Assembly: GCA_029261575.1 (NCBI GenBank)
Contig: JAJDBD010000085.1
Coordinates: forward strand, 1-64,000
DNA from: Nitrospinaceae bacterium
GTDB lineage: Bacteria > Nitrospinota > Nitrospinia > Nitrospinales > JACRGP01
DNA: 64,000 nucleotides
Direction: 5' to 3'
The position numbers and the translations under genes were made by a program. Positions 57,771 to 64,000 of this stretch are shown piece after piece; the first letter of the stretch is position 1; each line of letters starts with the position of its first letter. Under the pieces are notes generated by a model, which did not search any database, was not told the DNA's origin, and saw only the letters and a list, made by a program, of their open reading frames with translations.

Positions 57771-58772
57771 ATGGAACGTATCACGTTGGTCCAGCATTTG
57801 CGCCGCCAGGAAATGAAAATCCAGGGAGCGTCCGGGGAGTTCACCAGCTTGATGAATGAAATCCTGGTAGCTTCCAAAATCATATCCGCCGCAGTGAATA
57901 AAGCCGGAATCGGCGAGGATATCCTTGGACTGACGGGAAAAACCAATGTCCAGGGCGAAGAGGTTCAAAAGCTGGACGAATACGCCAACAAGACTTTTAT
58001 CAAAATTATCGGCCAGTCGGGGCATGTTTGCGCCATAGCCTCCGAAGAAGACCCCGAGCCTATTTTGATTGCCACCCAGGAGGGTGGCGGTAAATACATT
58101 TTCATGATGGACCCCCTTGACGGTTCCTCCAATATCGACGTCAACGTCAGTATCGGAACCATTTTTTCCATTTACCGGAAAAAGAGCAAGGGTTCCATGA
58201 CATTGGACGAAGACCTGCTGCAGCGCGGCGACCAGCAGGTGGCGGCGGGATATATTATTTACGGGTCCAGCACCATGTTTGTTTATACCGTCGGAGAGAG
58301 CGTGTTTGGTTTTACTCTCGACCCGGAACTGGGCGAGTTTTTCCTGTCCCACGACGACATGAAAATCCCCGAAACGGGCGACATCTACAGCGCCAACGAA
58401 GGGAATCGTGCCCATTGGAGCGAGGGCCAGAAACAGGTCGTCGAATACTTTAAAGAATCAGACGACGCAACGCGCCGACCCTATAAATTGAGATATATCG
58501 GCTCGCTGGTTTCGGATTTTCATCGCACCCTGCTAAAGGGCGGAATTTTTATGTATCCCCGGGACGCCACAAGTCCGGATGGGAAGTTGCGGTTTTCCTA
58601 CGAAGCGGCGCCTCTAAGTTTCATTGTGGAAAACGCCGGGGGCCGGGCCAGCACGGGCGATCAAAGAATCCTGAGCCTCCAGCCCACGCAAATTCATCAA
58701 AGGGTTCCCTTGTATATCGGCAGTAAAAAAGACGTTAAAACCGCAGAAGATATTCTAAAAAAATATTCTTAA
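57771..58772 (+). CDS. fbp: Fructose-1,6-bisphosphatase class I
   Basis: DPLDGSSNIDVNVSIGTIFSIY; start at MERITLVQHLRR. Confidence 0.96.
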   Translation: MERITLVQHLRRQEMKIQGASGEFTSLMNEILVASKIISAAVNKAGIGEDILGLTGKTNVQGEEVQKLDEYANKTFIKIIGQSGHVCAIASEEDPEPILIATQEGGGKYIFMMDPLDGSSNIDVNVSIGTIFSIYRKKSKGSMTLDEDLLQRGDQQVAAGYIIYGSSTMFVYTVGESVFGFTLDPELGEFFLSHDDMKIPETGDIYSANEGNRAHWSEGQKQVVEYFKESDDATRRPYKLRYIGSLVSDFHRTLLKGGIFMYPRDATSPDGKLRFSYEAAPLSFIVENAGGRASTGDQRILSLQPTQIHQRVPLYIGSKKDVKTAEDILKKYS

Positions 58773-58819
58773 GGGCGCCTCTAAAAATCAATCCTGACTG
58801 TAAACGCCGGGATAGCATA

Positions 58820-58899
58820 TTGATTTGCAAACTCACCAAGGCTTGTACGTTACCCGTATAGGACGCCCAACTGCCTCCAGGCGCTTGCCTGGCCGGCAG
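58820..58899 (+). repeat. Dispersed intergenic element, copy B
   Basis: Aligned blocks with 27149-27231; contains hairpin CTGCC-T-CCAGGC-GCTT-GCCTGG-CC-GGCAG at 58871-58899. Confidence 0.75.
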
Positions 58900-58923
58900 T
58901 CTTCTTTTTCTGGAAAACCCATT

Positions 58924-60198
58924 ATGAGAATCAAAAGCATCCGCGGCGTTAAGGATATTCTTCCCGATGAAATCGCCAAGTGGCAATGGACGGAAGATTG
59001 GGCGCGCAAAATCTTTCGGCGATATGGATTCAAGGAAATCCGGATTCCCATTTTTGAGGACTCGCGCTTGTTTGCCCGCAGTCTGGGCGAAACGACGGAC
59101 GTCGTGGAAAAAGAAATGTATACGTTCGCCGATCGTAGCGGCGATTCCCTCACCTTAAGGCCCGAGGGCACGGCCTCGGTGGTTCGCTCTTATGTCGAGC
59201 ATAAGATGCACCACCCGCCCTCTGTGGTGAAATTGTATTACATGGGTCCCATGTTTCGATACGAAAGGCCGCAGGCGGGCCGCTTCCGACAGTTTTATCA
59301 AATCGGAGTCGAGGCCATGGGTTCCGCCAGCCCGGCGGTGGACGCCGAGGTGATGTGCATGTTGGTGGAACTTTTTAAAACTCTCGGCTTGGCCGACGTT
59401 CAACTGCAAATCAACAGTCTGGGCGACAAGGAAAGCCGACCTCAATATCGTCAAATTCTGCAAAACGCCATCCAACCGCATTTAACAAACCTGTGCGCCA
59501 ACTGCAACCAACGTTACGAAAAAAATCCTCTCAGGGTATTGGACTGCAAGGAGCCTCAATGCAAGGAAATCGCTCGCGACCTGCCTAAAACGGTGGAACA
59601 CCTGAACCCGGAAAGCCGCGAGCATTTTGAAGAGGTGCAAACGCTCCTGAAAGCGGCGGGGGTCGATTTTACCATCAACCCGCTTATGGTTCGCGGACTG
59701 GATTATTATTCGCGCACTACCTTCGAGATCGCATCATCGGAACTGGGCGCGCAAAACGCCCTTTGCGGCGGCGGACGCTATGATTATCTTGTTGAGACTT
59801 TCGACGGGCCGCCCACGCCCTGTTTCGGTTTTGCATTGGGAATGGAACGCCTGGTCTCGGTCGTTCAACCCGGCGCGGATTTGGAAACCCTGGATCGTCC
59901 GGACCTGTACATTGTGAGCCTGGGAGAACAGGCCCTCCTGGCTTCCTTCAAAATTGCGGAAGAACTTCGCTCACGGGGCCTGAGGGTGGAAAGGGATTAC
60001 GACGGTTCGAGTTTGAAAAGCCAAATGCGAAAAGCCAATCAGAAGAACTGCCGCTTCGCCCTGATCATCGGCGACAACGAACTGGAATCCGGAAAACTGG
60101 TTTTAAAAAATATGGTCGAGAGTGAACAAACGGAAATCGCCCTCGCTTCCTTCTCCGATGAAATATTAAATGTTGTGGCCCCGCTTCCTGATGATTGA
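58924..60198 (+). CDS. hisS: Histidyl-tRNA synthetase
   Basis: MRIKSIRGVKDILPDE; LRPEGTASVVRSYVEH, GPMFRYERPQAGRFRQFYQIGVE, CGGGRYDYLVETF; start set at 58924 rather than ORF start 58825. Confidence 0.96.
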   Translation: MRIKSIRGVKDILPDEIAKWQWTEDWARKIFRRYGFKEIRIPIFEDSRLFARSLGETTDVVEKEMYTFADRSGDSLTLRPEGTASVVRSYVEHKMHHPPSVVKLYYMGPMFRYERPQAGRFRQFYQIGVEAMGSASPAVDAEVMCMLVELFKTLGLADVQLQINSLGDKESRPQYRQILQNAIQPHLTNLCANCNQRYEKNPLRVLDCKEPQCKEIARDLPKTVEHLNPESREHFEEVQTLLKAAGVDFTINPLMVRGLDYYSRTTFEIASSELGAQNALCGGGRYDYLVETFDGPPTPCFGFALGMERLVSVVQPGADLETLDRPDLYIVSLGEQALLASFKIAEELRSRGLRVERDYDGSSLKSQMRKANQKNCRFALIIGDNELESGKLVLKNMVESEQTEIALASFSDEILNVVAPLPDD

Positions 60199-60255
60199 CG
60201 CGGAAGTGGGCAAATGATACATTCTCTCTAGTTCAACATCGCCGAGACTATTTCC

Positions 60256-60684
60256 ATGTCCAGTAAAGAACAGCAAGTCCTCGAAGATTTTATTTCCCAA
60301 AATAATCTTAAAATCACCCGTCAAAGGCGGACAGTTCTGAGCGCTTTTTTAGGAAGCGAGGAACATGTCAGCGCCGAGGATCTGCACCGGATCGTACGGG
60401 AAAAAGAATCCAACATCGGTTTGGCCACTGTATACCGGACCCTGAGTCTGCTGACCCAAAGCGGCCTGGCGGTCGAGCTTGATTTTGGCGACGGACAAAA
60501 GCGCTACGAACACAATTATATGCACAGCCATCACGATCATATGATCTGCACCGAATGCGGGAAGATCATCGAGTTCAACCATCCCCTGATCGAAAAATTC
60601 CAGGAAGAAGTCGCGCGGCGCAACGGCTTCACCATCACGTCCCACAAACTGGACATGTTCGGCCTTTGCGCGGATTGCAAGTAA
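60256..60684 (+). CDS. fur: Fur-family transcriptional regulator
   Basis: KITRQRRTVLSAFLGSEEHVSAEDLHRIV, GLATVYRTLSLL, HHDHMICTECGKIIEF, LCADCK. Confidence 0.9.
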   Translation: MSSKEQQVLEDFISQNNLKITRQRRTVLSAFLGSEEHVSAEDLHRIVREKESNIGLATVYRTLSLLTQSGLAVELDFGDGQKRYEHNYMHSHHDHMICTECGKIIEFNHPLIEKFQEEVARRNGFTITSHKLDMFGLCADCK

Positions 60685-60804
60685 ACGATTTCGGCCCTCA
60701 AGCGCGTTCCCTTTTCTCCCAAACAGAAACCCACGCCAGAACCTCTCACGATCCATTGAAAAGGAGGACGGAAAAACGTCCCGTTCCGCCGGTTCCGACC
60801 AAAA

Positions 60805-62568
60805 ATGTTTAACGACCTCGGCGCCTCGTCGCGCTCAAAAGAATCCCTCGCCGTTTTATTCTGGACGATATTTTGCCTGATGGCTTTCAGCTATCGCCTG
60901 GGCGAAATCCCCCCTTATCACACGGATGAAAGTTACTACATTGAATCGGTAAAGAGCATGGTCGCGTCCGGCGACTACGTCACTCCCGTTTACCACGAGA
61001 AAAAACGCTTTGCCAAACCCATATTGATTTACTGGGCGATGACGGTTCCTTACAAAATTTTTGGCTTCAGCCTGTCCGCGGCGCGCAGCGTTTCCGTGTT
61101 TTTTGGCGCCGCTTGCGTCTGGTTGGTTTACTACCTGTCCCGCCGACTGTTCGGTCCGGGCGCAGCCTGGTTCGCCGCCTTGATCCTTCCCGGTTTTTAT
61201 ATTCATGTCCTGGCGGCGCGCTGGGCCACAACCGACATGGCGATGAATTTTTTTATTCTGCTGGCGATCTACTTTTTCGTTCGCGGATTTCAGGAGGAAA
61301 GTGAAAGGCCCTGGTGTTACGGCCTTTTCTATTTTTCTATGGGGCTTGGCTTTCTAACCAAGGGTCCCCCCGCCCTTCTAATCCCCTGCCTGGCCCTATT
61401 GGTCGCCGGGTTACTGACCCGAGAAAAAATCTCGATAAATGGCTTGCGGCCCTGGAGCGGCGCGGCCATTGTCCTCGCCGTCAACCTGCCCTGGTTCGCC
61501 GCCATGTTCGTTTTGAACGGCGAGGAGTATCGCGCCCATCTCTGGGGCGCGGAAGTGCGGGACCGTCTGATGAACAACGCGGAGATTGGGTTTTATTATG
61601 TGTGGGTGAGCATCCGCTATTACCTGCCCTGGTCCCTGTTTTTCATCTCAGCGCTAGGGGTATATTTGGGACTCATAAAAACCGGTTCGCCGGGAGCCGT
61701 AGAATTGAAAACAGGCGTTTGGGACCGGGTGAAAAATCATTTCCAGAATTTGCGCGAAAAAGAAAATTTTCCGCTTTTATTCTGCATTTCCTGGTTTGTA
61801 TCCTGCTTGATTCTGTTCACGCTGTTACGGATTCAGCACAGCCGATACATGTTGCCTGCCTCCCCGGCCATGGCCATGATCATTGCCTGTTTCCTGGATC
61901 AACGACTGCGTTACGAAAACTTCCATAAATGGTGGATCAAAATTCCGTTTTACCTTTCCGTCGTCCTGTACTTTTTGGCCGGAGTGGGAATTGCCGTTGG
62001 ACTTTTCCTCTACAGTTCCATTTCCCCGCCTCCATTGCGCATGGAGTTGTTGCCCGGAGTTTTAATTTTAAGCGCGGGGTCGTGCATTTTATTTTATATA
62101 AGAAAACAGGGCCGCCTCATGGTGGCGGGTCTGGCCGTAACCCAACTGGTTTTTCTGTCGGGCTTGAGCGGGGACCTCGTCCCTCACTTCAATCAATATC
62201 CTATGAAAAATATTGCTCGGGAAATTCTTAAAGTCGGCAAACAGGACGAACCCGTGGCCTTGTTCCGGCTCGATAATTACCGCGCCAAACTGGAAGTTTT
62301 AACCGCGCACGCAACTTACCAGGTCAACGACCCGGATCAATTACGGAGCTTCGCATCTTCCGGTAAAAGAGTTTTTTTGGTCATGAGAGAAACCGATTGG
62401 AAGGACCGGTTCCAGCAGGAGAGGTGGGTTCTTGCGAAAAAAGAAGATTTGTGGGAAAAAATTCGCTGGAACGCAAAAACCTTGCAAGCGATCCAACAAA
62501 ACGGGTTGGCCAAAACTCTGAAAAAATACAGGGAGGACGCCGTTTTGTTAACCGGCGGCGGGTTTTGA
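60805..62568 (+). CDS. ArnT-like GT39/GT83 membrane glycosyltransferase
   Basis: PPYHTDESYYIESVKSM...YHEKKRFAKPILIYWAM; multi-TM. Confidence 0.88.
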   Translation: MFNDLGASSRSKESLAVLFWTIFCLMAFSYRLGEIPPYHTDESYYIESVKSMVASGDYVTPVYHEKKRFAKPILIYWAMTVPYKIFGFSLSAARSVSVFFGAACVWLVYYLSRRLFGPGAAWFAALILPGFYIHVLAARWATTDMAMNFFILLAIYFFVRGFQEESERPWCYGLFYFSMGLGFLTKGPPALLIPCLALLVAGLLTREKISINGLRPWSGAAIVLAVNLPWFAAMFVLNGEEYRAHLWGAEVRDRLMNNAEIGFYYVWVSIRYYLPWSLFFISALGVYLGLIKTGSPGAVELKTGVWDRVKNHFQNLREKENFPLLFCISWFVSCLILFTLLRIQHSRYMLPASPAMAMIIACFLDQRLRYENFHKWWIKIPFYLSVVLYFLAGVGIAVGLFLYSSISPPPLRMELLPGVLILSAGSCILFYIRKQGRLMVAGLAVTQLVFLSGLSGDLVPHFNQYPMKNIAREILKVGKQDEPVALFRLDNYRAKLEVLTAHATYQVNDPDQLRSFASSGKRVFLVMRETDWKDRFQQERWVLAKKEDLWEKIRWNAKTLQAIQQNGLAKTLKKYREDAVLLTGGGF

Positions 62569-63507
62569 AGAAGAATCCGCAGAGGAACCGGCGGCCCCTT
62601 CCGCCTCTATAGATCGAGCGCAACGAAAACCGATATAATTATAAACTTCGTTGACGACGCCGCCGAACAAGGTGATTTTTGTGTAGACCCGGTTCTTGGG
62701 ATTCAACCAGGTGCGATTGGAACTTCTCAAGGCCCCTGCGGAAGAATTGAACGAACCGCCGCGAATGACCTTGTTCTCCCCCTTTTCCGGTCCAGCAGGA
62801 TTGTCGCGGTTCCAGGCGGAATAGTACGGCGTGTACCAGTCTTCCACCCATTCCCAAACATTGCCCGACATGTCGTACAGGCCATAACGGTTGGGCGTTT
62901 TTTGTCCTACGGGGTGAGTTTTCCTCTCCGCATTGTCCTCAAACCAGGCAAACCGGTCGTCCATCAAGTTTCCCCAATAGTATCGGGTTTCGGACCCGGC
63001 GCGCGCCGCGTATTCCCATTCCGCTTCGGTGGGCAAGCGGCATCGGCTCTCCGTTTTGGAGATGAATTCTTTAATATCAAAATAATTCACCTGCTCCACC
63101 GGAGAGTCGGGTCCGACAAATTTGGCAGGATTGTATTCCATTATTTTTTCCCAACGGGACTGGATGACTTCATACTTATCCAGATAAAAATCCTTAACGC
63201 AAACCTCGTGCTCCGGCTGTTCATCCACCTGCGCGTTATCATTGCCCATAAAGAAACAACCGCCCTTGATGAAGACCATCCCCTCCGGAGCCTGATCCGC
63301 TATTTTTTGATCTGCCTCGGACAAATGGATGGGTTCCGGGATCGCCGAAGCCTTTTGGTCTGACAAGTCGGGAGGCGATAGATCCTGTTTTTGAGGCACC
63401 AGGGGAGAGGACTCGACTGGCTTTTCCGCTTGACGGTCCTCGCTCTGCGAGCAACCCGTGAAAAAAACCAGCAAAACCCCAAAAATTAAACGGCTAAGAA
63501 AGTTCAT
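62548..63507 (-). CDS. SUMF1/FGE-fold lipoprotein
   Basis: Lipobox FFTGCSQ; MVFIKGGCFFMGNDN, RLPTEAEWEYAARAG, YGLYDMSGNVWEWVEDWY, VIRGGSFNSSAGALRSSNR. Confidence 0.9.
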   Translation of the reverse strand: MNFLSRLIFGVLLVFFTGCSQSEDRQAEKPVESSPLVPQKQDLSPPDLSDQKASAIPEPIHLSEADQKIADQAPEGMVFIKGGCFFMGNDNAQVDEQPEHEVCVKDFYLDKYEVIQSRWEKIMEYNPAKFVGPDSPVEQVNYFDIKEFISKTESRCRLPTEAEWEYAARAGSETRYYWGNLMDDRFAWFEDNAERKTHPVGQKTPNRYGLYDMSGNVWEWVEDWYTPYYSAWNRDNPAGPEKGENKVIRGGSFNSSAGALRSSNRTWLNPKNRVYTKITLFGGVVNEVYNYIGFRCARSIEAEGAAGSSADSSSKPAAG

Positions 63508-63708
63508 TGTATAAACCTAAAATAAAAGGAAGAAATCATAACACTCCCTCAAACTTTTACCAAAATTTTATTTTTTTTGCGGAGACATAGGGTAATTTAA
63601 CATAGGAAATATTAAAACTATTCTTTTTCAACGCTTTAGGTTTTAGCCGCGGACGCCGATAAAGCGTTATCAAAAGCCTTGAATTCTTACTTCCAGGAAA
63701 TGGAGTCC

Positions 63709-64000
63709 ATGAGACGGTTTTTAATTACCTTACTACTTTTTTTGTTTAGCTTTGGTCTGGTTTCATGCCAGTCCGGTCCCCTGCCCTTCAAACCGGATTC
63801 GGAAATGAAAAGCCAAAAGTCCCTGGTTCTCATGGACAAGCTCAAGGATAAACCTTCCAGTCCCATACGCCTATACGGCGATCTGGATTTCGCGAAATTC
63901 CAATTCGATTCTGGCAATTACAATACGGCGGAGTTTTTCCTGAAAAAGACTTTGTTGGACTATCCGGGAAATCTGGAAGCCACCCGCCTCCTTCCCTGGT
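63709..64000 (+). CDS. TPR-type lipoprotein, 3'-truncated by window edge
   Basis: MRRFLITLLLFLFSFGLVSCQSG lipobox; FAKFQFDSGNYNTAEFFLKKTLLDYPGNLEA TPR-like; frame open to window end. Confidence 0.75.
   Translation, partial: MRRFLITLLLFLFSFGLVSCQSGPLPFKPDSEMKSQKSLVLMDKLKDKPSSPIRLYGDLDFAKFQFDSGNYNTAEFFLKKTLLDYPGNLEATRLLPW

Noticed and set aside
58820-58899. Repeat element read as an integron attC site (GCCCAAC resembles RYYYAAC)
   Set aside because: No matching GTTRRRY partner downstream and no integrase IntI in the window
1-64000. CRISPR array, prophage or transposon
   Set aside because: No regularly spaced direct repeats, phage structural genes or transposases seen on either strand

Overview
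The 64 kb window is a gene-dense bacterial chromosome segment. I suspect a Nitrospinota or deltaproteobacterial-like lineage, but I cannot confirm that from sequence alone. Most of it is housekeeping: a pyrimidine operon (pyrB-pyrC-carA-X-carB), a flagellar patch (FlhB C-terminal-like, FliK-like, FliL), a fatty-acid/phospholipid block (DUF177-rpmF-plsX-fabH-fabD-fabG-acpP-fabF-rnc), and murJ, mgtE, fbp, hisS, fur, nth, coaE and a XerC/D-type recombinase. I found no rRNA, tRNA, CRISPR array, prophage or transposase. The best candidates for something undescribed are: (i) a MoxR-like AAA+ ATPase paired with a ~607 aa TraB/ChaN-like protein, separated by a leader containing a perfect hairpin and a short ORF that overlaps the downstream start codon; (ii) an ~80 bp dispersed intergenic element found in that leader and again just upstream of hisS, with shorter partial matches elsewhere; (iii) a cytochrome c/FTR1 fusion iron permease under a Fur-box-like site, followed by a membrane-anchored beta-propeller protein whose C-terminal helical tail resembles that of the permease; (iv) a long uncharacterised protein with a C-terminal HPr domain; (v) an unknown coiled-coil gene translationally embedded between carA and carB. 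Several 'degenerate' family members (a lipoyl-like domain without the acceptor lysine, FGE-sulfatase proteins without active-site cysteines, an FlhB C-terminal-like protein without NPTH) and two small genes missing from the ORF track (rpmF and a 57-aa membrane protein) are also noted. All function calls come from reading translated motifs by eye; no database search was run.
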